A stretch of 64,000 nucleotides of DNA from positions 1,178,001 through 1,242,000 of the forward strand of contig JADJPW010000001.1 of assembly GCA_016713035.1 (NCBI GenBank). Reading direction: 5' to 3'. How positions within the stretch are numbered: the stretch's first letter is position 1; every line of letters starts with the position of its first letter. Positions 36,282 to 46,211 of this stretch are shown piece by piece. The DNA comes from Verrucomicrobiaceae bacterium. Its GTDB lineage: Bacteria; Verrucomicrobiota; Verrucomicrobiia; Verrucomicrobiales; Verrucomicrobiaceae. The notes below the pieces were generated by a model. That model ran no database searches and had not been told where the DNA came from. It saw only the letters and a program-made list of their open reading frames with translations. The translations under genes were made by a program, and so were the position numbers.

Positions 36282-36312
36282 GCACAGTGCTCAGTTGTTT
36301 TGAGCACTGTGC
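36282..36312. terminator. 12-bp perfect hairpin between convergent genes
   Basis: GCACAGTGCTCA (36282-36293) pairs fully with 36301-36312 around a GTTGTTT loop. No T-tract on either side. It lies between the tiny lipoprotein and pal, so a bidirectional terminator or RNA end-stabiliser is plausible. Confidence 0.6.
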
Positions 36313-36347
36313 TGATGCCAGCATGAAGCACCGAAGGCCCACGGCGA

Positions 36348-36839
36348 TTATTGCCGATAAATCAGCACCACATGGCGTGAGTGGCTGCTACGGGCGAAAT
36401 CATTGCCAAAGCCAGCGCATTGCAGCCTGCCCGGCTCCACGCCCAGCTCGATGAGGCGCTGGCGCACCCCCAAAGCACGGCGATCACTCAGCACGCGTGC
36501 ATGATCCTCTGGCAGATCAGGCGTGGTGTATCCGACCACGAGGTAACGCGTTTTGGGCTCTTTTTGCGTGAGAGCGACGAACTGGGCCAGCACCTCCTCA
36601 TGCTCGCTCGTGACGCCGAGACTGCTATCCTCAAAATCAAGCGGTGCACATGCCGTGCGCAGCGTGGTGTCTAGCGGTGAGGAGAAGCCCGCCGCAGGCG
36701 GCAGCGCATAGATGACAGAGGCTTCATCTGCACTGCCCACAGTGCCTCCAGGCAGCATGGAGCAGGCTGTGAGGCCTAGCAGCGCCATACTAGCGGACAG
36801 CAGCCGCACCGTGATATTGAGAGTGAGTGTGTTGAACAT
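36348..36839 (-). CDS. pal: peptidoglycan-associated lipoprotein (OmpA-like)
   Basis: 163 residues. The lipobox GLTAC-S lies near residue 26. The OmpA-like peptidoglycan-binding fold is seen in LDFEDSSLGVTSEHEEVLAQFVALTQKEPKTRYLVVGYTTPD, EDHARVLSDRRALGVRQRLIELGVEPGRLQCAGFGND and the C-terminal SRHVVLIYRQ. Pal tethers the outer membrane to peptidoglycan and binds TolB. The usual FDFDSS opening is changed to LDFEDSS and the mature part is slightly short, but position 23 bases after tolB settles the call. Confidence 0.88.
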   Translation of the reverse strand: MFNTLTLNITVRLLSASMALLGLTACSMLPGGTVGSADEASVIYALPPAAGFSSPLDTTLRTACAPLDFEDSSLGVTSEHEEVLAQFVALTQKEPKTRYLVVGYTTPDLPEDHARVLSDRRALGVRQRLIELGVEPGRLQCAGFGNDFARSSHSRHVVLIYRQ

Positions 36840-36862
36840 GCTTTTTCCCAGATGGGGCCTCC

Positions 36863-38137
36863 TTAACGCATCCAGCGTGGTTCGGTGATGTGTCCTTGGT
36901 TTTTCACGATCACCCGCCGTGTGCCAGCGGCGATGTCATGGACGCAGAGCTCACCATGATGCGTGTAACAGAGGTAGCGCCCATTCGGGCTCCAGCTCGG
37001 GTGCATCGCCCCGCCTGCCTGCACGAGCTTGGCACGACCTGCGGGGTAACTTTTCACCACCACGACCCATTCTCCACCACTGCGGGCGGTGAAGGCGATC
37101 TGCCGACCATCTGGCGACCACTCAGGATCGGTGCTCTGGCTCCAGCCACTGCGCCAGCGGGCCAGTCGTGCTGCCTCGCCTTCTTTTTGTGGAATATCGG
37201 CGATGTAAATGACGGGGCCACGGCCATCGTCGTTCGAGTAAGCAAGACGCCGCCCATCGGGGTGCCAAGAGGGGCTACCGGGTGCCCCGATGCTGTCACT
37301 CACGCATGCAGCTGTGTTGCTATTGAGATCTGTGATGAAAATCTCTGGATTGCCGATGAAACTCATCACCAGCGAAAGCCGCGAGCCCTCTGGCGAAAAG
37401 GCCGCCCCGTGACTCCCGCCTGGCGTGTCACTGATGGCACGATCGAAGCCGGAATGAATGTCAATGATCCGCGTGCTGGGGAATCCGCTGCGATACGTCG
37501 TGTAGGCCACCATGGAGCCATCTGGAGAGAGGGTGGGTGCCACGGCACCGTGCCGCTCATGCGTGAGCTGCTGCACATCACTACCACTTGCATCCGTGAT
37601 GTAGATTTGCTTCGAGCCACCTCGGTCGCTGACGAAGACGATGCGGCTCGTCGCCAGCCCTGGTCGCCCGGTGGAGCTGAAGATCACATCGTCAGCCAGC
37701 GCCTTCACATTCTCATCGAGCCCCGGTGCGGCGTAGCTGCGCTCGAAGAGCAGCTTCCCCTTTGCATCCTTCAATAGCCCCTCGACGCGGCCACCCACGG
37801 AGCTGCCCGTGAGGACAAAATCCGCCGGTGCTGAGTCGAGCACGACAAAGAACTCCCGCGAGGAGAGCAACTCCTCCCGCAGGCTCGATCTGGCACTGCT
37901 GCCAGTGCTGCCAGAGAACGCTCCTAGGCGCAGTCGCGGTAGTGGCTTTTTGATCTTGGCGGCTGCCTCTGCCGCCTCCGCATCGGAGAAGAAGTCCATC
38001 CCCGGAATCCGCCGCCACCAGGATGCCTTGGCGGGCTCTGGGGTGCTCTCCTGGGCATTTGCCGCCATATTTGGCAGGCAGACCAGCCCGAACAAACAGG
38101 CGGCAAGTCGGAGCAACGACGGAAAAGGGCGGTTCAT
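36863..38137 (-). CDS. tolB: Tol-Pal system beta-propeller protein TolB
   Basis: 424 residues. Signal peptide to AANA. The N-terminal TolB domain (LRLGAFSGSTGSSARSSLREELLSSREFFVV) is followed by a WD40-like beta propeller with repeated blades ending SPDGSMVAYTTYR, SPEGSRLSLVMSF, HPDGRRLAYSNDD, SPDGRQIAFTARSG and SPNGRYLCYTHHG. It is a periplasmic partner of Pal in outer-membrane constriction at division. The ATG at 38137 overlaps the tolA stop by four bases. Confidence 0.93.
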   Translation of the reverse strand: MNRPFPSLLRLAACLFGLVCLPNMAANAQESTPEPAKASWWRRIPGMDFFSDAEAAEAAAKIKKPLPRLRLGAFSGSTGSSARSSLREELLSSREFFVVLDSAPADFVLTGSSVGGRVEGLLKDAKGKLLFERSYAAPGLDENVKALADDVIFSSTGRPGLATSRIVFVSDRGGSKQIYITDASGSDVQQLTHERHGAVAPTLSPDGSMVAYTTYRSGFPSTRIIDIHSGFDRAISDTPGGSHGAAFSPEGSRLSLVMSFIGNPEIFITDLNSNTAACVSDSIGAPGSPSWHPDGRRLAYSNDDGRGPVIYIADIPQKEGEAARLARWRSGWSQSTDPEWSPDGRQIAFTARSGGEWVVVVKSYPAGRAKLVQAGGAMHPSWSPNGRYLCYTHHGELCVHDIAAGTRRVIVKNQGHITEPRWMR

Positions 38138-39072
38138 GGAAGCAGGATGAAATTTAACTCTAGATCGTAGCTCTCTTTCGGGAATTGCGAAGGAAGTTTG
38201 GACGGGATTTGGCGTGTGCGGGCCGCAGCATCGAGGATGGAGCTATCCAGTGCATGCGAGCCGGATGGAGAGGTCATTTGGGATCGGATGATGCGTCCAC
38301 TGCGGTCGATAGAGATCGTCAGCGTGGCAGCACGCTGGTTCGAGAGCACATCGTCCAGAGCGGGAGCTGTCCATGCCGTGTAGAAGGCGGAGTTCACGGC
38401 ATTATCCACCTCATCCATGTTCAGCCCCGGCGGCAGCGGCTCTAGGGCTGGCGCTGTGGCGGGCATTTTCGGCGCTTCGGGCGGACGCAGTGTATTGAGC
38501 CGGGCGATGTCCATCAGGCTGGCCTTCTGCATCGGCGGTGCGGTATTGACGGTGGTGCTGGACACCGCCACGGGCGATGGCGCAGGGGGCCGAGCACGGC
38601 GCAGGGTGATGCTGCGGTTCGCGGCAGGCTTTGGCACCGCAGCTCCGGCAAAAAGTGGTGCCGCAGTCTCCCTCACGGGGGCTTTCGCAGTGCTCGCAGG
38701 TGCCTCGGGAGCAGGCTCCGGCTTTGGCGGCATGGGTGGTGCCGCTGGGGCTGCGATCAGGGTGGCTTTTGGCAATGCTGGGGCCTCTACCTTGGGCTGT
38801 TGTGTCTTGCTGGGCACATTCGCTGCCACAGAGAGCGGCTTATCAGTCGCTAGCGGCAAGTGATTGATAAAATCCGCCGGACTCATCCACACCAGCGTGT
38901 CCTGCACCAGCCCGGCATGCTGCCGCTGCCAGCTCCATGCCACCACTGCGCCACCCACCACATGCATCGCGGTGACGATGAGGAAGGCCGGGATCAGCGG
39001 CTCGATTTGCAGGACTTGCGGGCGTTTCATCTTGGTGATCAGAGAAAGAATCGTGTCATGGCTCATCCGCAT
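38134..39072 (-). CDS. tolA: TolA/TonB-like energy-transducing protein
   Basis: 312 residues. A short cytoplasmic N-terminus and one membrane span (IPAFLIVTAMHVVGGAVVAW) lead into a Pro/Ala-rich periplasmic rod (residues about 85-210). The C-terminal TonB/TolA-like domain (NSAFYTAWTAPALDDVLSNQRAATLTISIDRSGRIIRSQMTSPSG) closes the protein. Start uncertain: ATG at 39072, 39066 or 39030; the first overlaps tolR by 17 bases. It links the proton channel to TolB/Pal. The rod is Pro-rich rather than the helical Lys/Ala-rich rod of E. coli TolA. Confidence 0.88.
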   Translation of the reverse strand: MRMSHDTILSLITKMKRPQVLQIEPLIPAFLIVTAMHVVGGAVVAWSWQRQHAGLVQDTLVWMSPADFINHLPLATDKPLSVAANVPSKTQQPKVEAPALPKATLIAAPAAPPMPPKPEPAPEAPASTAKAPVRETAAPLFAGAAVPKPAANRSITLRRARPPAPSPVAVSSTTVNTAPPMQKASLMDIARLNTLRPPEAPKMPATAPALEPLPPGLNMDEVDNAVNSAFYTAWTAPALDDVLSNQRAATLTISIDRSGRIIRSQMTSPSGSHALDSSILDAAARTRQIPSKLPSQFPKESYDLELNFILLP

Positions 39073-39478
39073 GGGTAGCGATCGCCGTGCGGTTCACTCC
39101 GGCCTCCTTCAGCATATCCATCATCTCGGCGAGCTGCTGCATATCGAGCGCACGGTGCATGCGCAGCTCCACTCCCACTTCCGGTCGCTTCGCGGCTAGC
39201 TCCTTGAGGGCGCTGGGCAGATTCGTGCGTGGCAGCATCGCTCCATCGAGTGTGACAGAGCCATCCTTAAAGACAAACAGCCGCACGCTACTCTGTGGCG
39301 CGGGGACTGCGGCAGACTGGGGGCGCATACCCCGCGCACTCAGCAAGGAAGGCTCATTTTTGAGTAAAGGAGCCGCTAGCACAAAGACGAACATCAGCAC
39401 CAGCACCAGATCCACCAGCGGAGCGAGGCTGATCTCAGTGATGAGGCGGGGTAGATGCCTGTTCGAGTAGCGTTTCAT
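39056..39478 (-). CDS. tolR: ExbD/TolR biopolymer transport protein
   Basis: 140 residues. One N-terminal span with the proton-carrying Asp: SLAPLVDLVLVLMFVFVLAAP, D23. The periplasmic domain includes LFVFKDGSVTLDGAMLPRTNLPSALKELAAKRPEVGVELRMHRALDMQQLAEMMDMLKEAGVNRTAIAT. It forms the stator with the TolQ homologue encoded 16 bases upstream. Confidence 0.93.
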   Translation of the reverse strand: MKRYSNRHLPRLITEISLAPLVDLVLVLMFVFVLAAPLLKNEPSLLSARGMRPQSAAVPAPQSSVRLFVFKDGSVTLDGAMLPRTNLPSALKELAAKRPEVGVELRMHRALDMQQLAEMMDMLKEAGVNRTAIATHADEP

Positions 39479-39494
39479 GGGAAAAGGCGGTCTC

Positions 39495-40331
39495 TCAACG
39501 TGCTGCTGGCACTGGGGCGGTCACGGATGCAGCTCCACCGCCAAAAGCTGGCATGCTAGGGCTTCCGAATGCGCCCAGAGATGGCAGTGGCTCTGCCGTG
39601 AAGCGGTGATCTACAAACGCTCGATCTAGGGCGACCGAGAGCTCTGCTGCGAAATTATCCAACCGCACAATCATCCCCCGCACACGACTGACGATGTAAT
39701 TGAATGCGACCATACCTGGTAGCGCCACGATCAGGCCTACCAGCGTGGTGATCAGCGCCGCAGATACCCCTGGAGCCAGAGCAAAGATGCCCAGCTCGCC
39801 GCCTTGCTTCACTAGCGCTGTGAAAGCATCCAGGATGCCCCATATCGTGCCCAGCAGGCCCAGATAGGGAGCCGCATTCACCGCCGCAGATGCCATCCCC
39901 AGGTGTGACTCCAGCCGCAGGGCTGCCTGCGCCACATCGCGCTCCATCACGGTCTGCACCGCACTCATTTGTGAAGGCGTCACCCGCCCTGCTCCCTGCA
40001 ACCGCGCTGCAAAGCTCTCCCCAGGCTCATCCACACCGACCAGATGCCAGGCCATCTCACGGCAAGCATCATGATAGATCAGATCCAGCGGTGAACGCTC
40101 ATAGTGCTCATCTTTTTGGAAAAGCGCCAGCGGATGCCCACTCTCACGGAAAGCACGCAGGAACATCAAATTCGCACTCTGCGCACGACGGATGAGGAAC
40201 AGCTTCGCCAGTAAAGCTGCCCACGCACAAACAGAAAGCAGCAGCAGCAATCCGATGACGACCCACCCGGCGGTAGAGATGTGCTCAAGGCCAAATTGCA
40301 GCCCTGGAGAGAGAAAATCGAGTTTAGACAT
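39495..40331 (-). CDS. tolQ: MotA/TolQ/ExbB proton channel protein
   Basis: 278 residues. Three spans: near 22-45 (WVVIGLLLLLSVCAWAALLAKLFL), near 150-172 (VNAAPYLGLLGTIWGILDAF) and near 185-212 (APGVSAALITTLVGLIVALPGMVAFNYI). The TolQ/ExbB core LGLLGTIWGI and the ISAALxTT-type segment are present. It forms the proton-driven motor with TolR. It is the first gene of a minus-strand tolQ-R-A-B-pal operon; no cpoB/ybgF follows pal. The C-terminal 30 residues are Gly/Ala/Pro-rich. Confidence 0.93.
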   Translation of the reverse strand: MSKLDFLSPGLQFGLEHISTAGWVVIGLLLLLSVCAWAALLAKLFLIRRAQSANLMFLRAFRESGHPLALFQKDEHYERSPLDLIYHDACREMAWHLVGVDEPGESFAARLQGAGRVTPSQMSAVQTVMERDVAQAALRLESHLGMASAAVNAAPYLGLLGTIWGILDAFTALVKQGGELGIFALAPGVSAALITTLVGLIVALPGMVAFNYIVSRVRGMIVRLDNFAAELSVALDRAFVDHRFTAEPLPSLGAFGSPSMPAFGGGAASVTAPVPAAR

Positions 40332-40428
40332 GAGACGCGGTGTCTGAAAATAACGTGCGCTAGATAAGGGTTACGCCCTCCCGGATCAAGGCCGCGTTTT
40401 ATGGTCACGCAGCTACAAGGAGCACTCT

Positions 40429-41919
40429 CTACTTCAGCGAGGACTCACAGCCCGCTTTCTGGAGCAGATTCTGCGTGATACGCTGCACCCGTGCATCTGG
40501 GCCATGCGGGCGGCTCCAATGCGACCACGGCAATGTATGCCCCGGCGGCATCGACAAGTCCTGGCACCAAAAGATGCTCGCGGCATTGAAGACGAAGTTA
40601 TTCTTCGGCCCCGGATAGATCGTAGCCTCCCATGTGGAGGGCTTCACGCCCCCGACCCACGCTTTGCCAGCCGCGACCACTTCCAGTGCCGGAATCGCCG
40701 CTGGATCGCCGTGATACTCCCAGCCGACGAGCCCAGGGATGCGATCACCCTTTTTCACCCCCGTCCCATCAAAGATCCAATGCTCCGGCTGCGTGATGAT
40801 CCAATCGCCACCGCCATTGATCGGGCTTTTATTGCGTGCCCCCATCAGCAGCCCCTCATCCGGCCCAGTATGTGGAAATGGGCCATTCTTCTCATGCCTT
40901 TCCTTCACATAGGGCTGGTCGCCGCCATACGGCCCACCACGGAAGATGATGCGATTTGGCACCCCGAGGCTGCTCTCGCGAAAGGGCGTCACCCAGCACA
41001 CGCTGTTGCCAGAGAGGAAGAGCAGGTTCACGCCCTCATCACGCATCTTTGCCACGCTGTCATGCTGGCGGATGTCCCAGTACTCATCGTGGCCGATGCT
41101 GATGAAGCATTTGCAGCGCAGCCCATGCTCTGGCGTGAGCATGTCACTGTTTGAGCAATACGTGACGTCATATCCGTGCTGCTCCAGCCAGTAGCTCATC
41201 GGCTGCTCGAAACTCAAAAACTCACCGGAGCCGACCGAGAGCGGATCATTCACGATGCCGGTGAACTGCGACTGACGGCCATAGGGCCGATCAAAGCTCA
41301 CATCCGCCCACGGCCCCTGATTCCCTTTCGGGTGCGTGTACACCGAGTAATGCGACGGCCACTGATTGTAGGCCTGCCAGGTGTTATCACTGCACTGAAA
41401 GAGCACATCCGCTGCGCGGCCATCCCGGACGATAAAAATGACGTAGCTCTGCCAATACGGCTCATCCGCCTCTTGGGGCAATGTCGTGAGCCTACCGAGA
41501 TACACGCCACTGAGCCAATCGGCGGGGATTTGCAGCGTGGTGGTCGTTTTCCAGCGGCATTCGTGCAAATCCTTCGCTCCAGGCTCCGGCGTCCCCTGCA
41601 CACTACCCTGGAACTCGCCGCAGTCTTTGACCAAACGGGCTCCCTTGCCGCCATAGTAGCCTGTGCGGAAGATTTCGAGCTTAAAGCGACTCACCGGACT
41701 GGTGGAGACGTAAATATCCAGCGCATCGCCAGCCTTCACACTCTGCCGCGAGCAGTAGCCCTCGATCGCCGAGCAGCGCATGCCATCCCGCGTATCCAGC
41801 TTGACCCGCGTGAGCTGCCAATCATCCGCACCCGGCTTGGCATTCTCCTCCACGATGAGTTTCGACGGTGCCGCGCAGGCGATGGCGCAAGCGAACAAGA
41901 AAAGGATGGTCTTCTTCAT
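40429..41919 (-). CDS. secreted N,N-dimethylformamidase beta-subunit-like protein
   Basis: 496 residues. Signal peptide MKKTILFLFACAIACA. N-terminal beta-sandwich (GDALDIYVSTSPVSRFKLEIFRTGYYGG), then LLFQCSDNTWQAYNQW. The C-terminal catalytic-like domain is flagged by SFEQPMSYWLEQHGYDVTYCSNSDML, LISIGHDEYWDIR and VNLLFLSGNSVCW. These features match the family of the DMF-amidase large subunit, an amidohydrolase with an alpha/beta fold. True DMFase also needs a small subunit, which is not here, so the substrate is unknown. Monocistronic. Confidence 0.85.
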   Translation of the reverse strand: MKKTILFLFACAIACAAPSKLIVEENAKPGADDWQLTRVKLDTRDGMRCSAIEGYCSRQSVKAGDALDIYVSTSPVSRFKLEIFRTGYYGGKGARLVKDCGEFQGSVQGTPEPGAKDLHECRWKTTTTLQIPADWLSGVYLGRLTTLPQEADEPYWQSYVIFIVRDGRAADVLFQCSDNTWQAYNQWPSHYSVYTHPKGNQGPWADVSFDRPYGRQSQFTGIVNDPLSVGSGEFLSFEQPMSYWLEQHGYDVTYCSNSDMLTPEHGLRCKCFISIGHDEYWDIRQHDSVAKMRDEGVNLLFLSGNSVCWVTPFRESSLGVPNRIIFRGGPYGGDQPYVKERHEKNGPFPHTGPDEGLLMGARNKSPINGGGDWIITQPEHWIFDGTGVKKGDRIPGLVGWEYHGDPAAIPALEVVAAGKAWVGGVKPSTWEATIYPGPKNNFVFNAASIFWCQDLSMPPGHTLPWSHWSRPHGPDARVQRITQNLLQKAGCESSLK

Positions 41920-41982
41920 AGATCACCCGAAAAAACGCTCGCAGCGCAGGATGCTTGCCGCAGAAGGCACCTAGTTGGTTTT

Positions 41983-42022
<40 letters not shown>

Positions 42023-42026
42023 GCCC

Positions 42027-43526
42027 TCACACCATCGGCAGCAGCTTGCTCAGCGTGAAAGTCACGATCAGCCCGATCACAGAATCCGCCGTGAGCTGCA
42101 CGCTCCAGGTGCGCAGGGTTTCCTTTTCGGTCATGCCACTGAGGCGATTCACCACCCAGAAACCGCTGTCATTCATCCATGAGCAAAACATCGCTCCGAA
42201 ACCGATCGCCGTGAAGAGATAGACGTGATGGCAGCCCAGCTCACCGCCCGCGAGCATCGGTGCCATGATCGAGGAAGTCGTCAGCATCGCCACGGTGGCA
42301 GAGCCCTGTGCCACACGCACGACCGCAGCCACCAGCCAGCCCAGGAGGATCAAATTCAGGCTATAGCCCTGCGCCACGGCCTTCACGGCATCGCCCACGC
42401 CAGCACTACGCAGCGCCGCACCAAAGGCCCCACCTGCACTCGTGATCAGGATGATCATCCCCGCAGTCTCTAGCGGTGGCCCGACCAGATCCTCCAGCTT
42501 CTTGAGTCCGAATTTACGCTGCTTGGCCAGCACAAAGAGCGAAATGGCCGCGCCGATGAAGAGCGCGATGTTTTTATGCCCGATGAAGTCCACCCAGGCA
42601 CGCACTGCGCTGAATCCATGCTCGCCACCGAGGGCATTCACCATCGCCACACCCCAGGCGGCATTTTTCGCTGCACCAGCATGCGCCAGCTCAAAAAGGG
42701 TCGTCATGCTAATCAGCAGGATCGGCAGAATGACCGGTGTGATGCTCCAGAAGAAGCTCGGCAGCTCACTCTCCGGCTTGGCACTAACGCCTTGGAGCTC
42801 ATCGAGATTCACGCCATTACCGGGACGCAGCGGCACCACCGTCTTTTTATTGAGCCACTGACTCACCATGAAGCCGAAGGTGCAGGTGATCGCACCGATG
42901 AGCAGCCCGCCCAGCAGCGACTCACCCACATTCAGATGCAGATCCTCCACCACCGCCACCGGGCCCGGATGCGGCACCGTCATCGAGTGCGTCACCGTCC
43001 CGCCGCAGCACACCGCCATGATGTACAGCGTGTAGTCCTTTCCTGTGCGCATGCGCAGCGCCATGGCCAGCGGAGCCATCAGCATGAACATCGTATCGAA
43101 AAAGATCGGCGCACTCAGCACGAAGGTGCTCCACAGCAGTGCCCAGCCCGCTCTTTTTTCACCAAAGAAGGCCAAAAAGCGCCGCACCACCTTATCCGCA
43201 CCACCGCTCTCCATCAGGCACATGCCGATGATCGCCGCCAGAGCGATAGAGATGGCGATGTCACGTGCCGTATCGCCCAGCCCCTTCGACACCATCTCCA
43301 CCACGCCCACCATGGACGTCAGATTCTTCTTGGAGCCATCCTTTTGCACGATGTCCCAGGATTCCTTATTCGTGAGTAGTCCCGCCAGCAGCGCCGCCAG
43401 CACCAGCGCCACAAAGGCATGCATGCGTAGCTTGCTAATGCCGATGATGATGAATGCCACGCTCAAAGCGAGGACGACGAACGGCCAGGAATCAAAAGAC
43501 GGGGCGGTGACAGCGAAGGGAGTCAT
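42027..43526 (-). CDS. GntP-family gluconate:H+ symporter-like permease
   Basis: 499 residues from the ATG at 43526; upstream residues in the same frame are antisense to the aspS start. Twelve or so membrane spans. Family marks: GLGDTARDIAISIALAAIIGMCLMESGGADKVVRRFL, LSAPIFFDTMFMLMAPLAMALRMRTGKDY, TVTHSMTVPHPGPVAVVEDL, and late in the protein RVAQGSATVAMLTTSSIMAPML and WMNDSGFWVVNRLSG. GntP permeases carry gluconate or related acids with protons. No sugar-acid genes are nearby, so the substrate is open. Divergent from aspS. The poly-G tract touches its 3' end. Confidence 0.92.
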   Translation of the reverse strand: MTPFAVTAPSFDSWPFVVLALSVAFIIIGISKLRMHAFVALVLAALLAGLLTNKESWDIVQKDGSKKNLTSMVGVVEMVSKGLGDTARDIAISIALAAIIGMCLMESGGADKVVRRFLAFFGEKRAGWALLWSTFVLSAPIFFDTMFMLMAPLAMALRMRTGKDYTLYIMAVCCGGTVTHSMTVPHPGPVAVVEDLHLNVGESLLGGLLIGAITCTFGFMVSQWLNKKTVVPLRPGNGVNLDELQGVSAKPESELPSFFWSITPVILPILLISMTTLFELAHAGAAKNAAWGVAMVNALGGEHGFSAVRAWVDFIGHKNIALFIGAAISLFVLAKQRKFGLKKLEDLVGPPLETAGMIILITSAGGAFGAALRSAGVGDAVKAVAQGYSLNLILLGWLVAAVVRVAQGSATVAMLTTSSIMAPMLAGGELGCHHVYLFTAIGFGAMFCSWMNDSGFWVVNRLSGMTEKETLRTWSVQLTADSVIGLIVTFTLSKLLPMV

Positions 43527-43656
43527 GAGGGCCGGGATGCTGAAGGTTTTCCGTCCTTTCATCCACCTAAAAATCACCCAGCAGCTCAGTTTCGCCTTCC
43601 CCCTTGCACGCGGGCGGAAAGTGCCGACTCTACGCGCCCTTTTTCCGTCCACTTCC

Positions 43657-45469
<1,813 letters not shown>

Positions 45470-45471
<2 letters not shown>

Positions 45472-45531
45472 AGTAGCCTTGTTGCTGTGCAACAAGGAAT
45501 CCCCCCTGTTCCGCAGGAACAGGGCTACTTT
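45470..45531. repeat. three-way-junction palindromic element
   Basis: An outer 9-bp stem AAAGTAGCC (45470-45478) with GGCTACTTT (45523-45531) encloses two triloop hairpins: 45477-45485 with 45489-45497 (arm CCTTGTTGC, loop TGT) and 45504-45512 with 45516-45524 (arm CCCTGTTCC, loop GCA). The outer arm shares AAAGTAG with the larger element at 53681-53812, so both belong to one repeat family. It fills the gap between aspS and the convergent sigma gene and may also end transcription. Confidence 0.8.
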
Positions 45532-46211
45532 CTCAAGGCAGCCATCAGAGCCTCTAGCTCCTCGCGCACATCGCCGGACTCGCTGACGGTTTGCGCGATC
45601 TCGGTCTTCACCGACTCACGAAAACGCCTCCGCAGCCGATGAATGGCCACTTTGACGGTATCCACACTCATGCCGAGTTTTTCCGCGGCGGCGGCCTGCG
45701 GCGCAGAATCGGTCAACCAGGGCCGTAGGGCCTCGAACTGGGCAGTTTTGCCCTCCGCAGCCATTTCGGCCTCCATGCGGCCCATCGCACGCGCCAGCAC
45801 GGTCAGCGCCCATTGGCGATCAAACTCGGCATCGGGCCATTCGGCACCCGCATCGACGATTTCGGCCTCCGCGTCGATTTCGGCATGTACTGCACCTCCG
45901 CCACGCTTCGTCGCGTGGGCCTTATCCCGCTGATCGGCGGCGAAGTGCTTCAAGGCACCAAGCAAGTAGCTGCGAAACTTACCCCGCAGCGGGTCCGCCC
46001 CCTCGATGGCACCACCCGCGAGCAGTTTGGCGAAAAAATCATGCGCCAAATCCCGCGCCGCATCCTCCGCACGCCCATCCCGCCGCAAAAACGCCACCAC
46101 CGGCACATAATAGGCCGCACACAGCTCACTCAGTGCCGCCCTAGCCTGCGGATCATCTCCACGCGAGCGTGCGACGAGCGTCCAGCGAGTGTCATGGAAG
46201 GAGGAGGTCAT
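45525..46211 (-). CDS. ECF-like sigma factor coupled to the membrane kinase
   Basis: 228 residues. N-terminus HDTRWTLVARSRGDDPQARAALSELCAAYYVPVVAFLRRDG and EDAARDLAHDFFAKLL is sigma region 2 in the form typical of kinase-linked 'ECF-like' sigma factors of planctomycetes and verrucomicrobia. Region 4 is APQAAAAEKLGMSVDTVKVAIHRLRRRFRESV. The ATG overlaps the stop of the kinase gene by four bases (ATGA), so both are made from one transcript. The natural inference is that the kinase controls this sigma factor by phosphorylation or by a coupled signal. Confidence 0.9.
   Translation of the reverse strand: MTSSFHDTRWTLVARSRGDDPQARAALSELCAAYYVPVVAFLRRDGRAEDAARDLAHDFFAKLLAGGAIEGADPLRGKFRSYLLGALKHFAADQRDKAHATKRGGGAVHAEIDAEAEIVDAGAEWPDAEFDRQWALTVLARAMGRMEAEMAAEGKTAQFEALRPWLTDSAPQAAAAEKLGMSVDTVKVAIHRLRRRFRESVKTEIAQTVSESGDVREELEALMAALRK

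Noticed and set aside
43045..43656. N-terminal extension of aspS
   Set aside because: Antisense to gntP and absent from the family; the synthetase starts at 43657.
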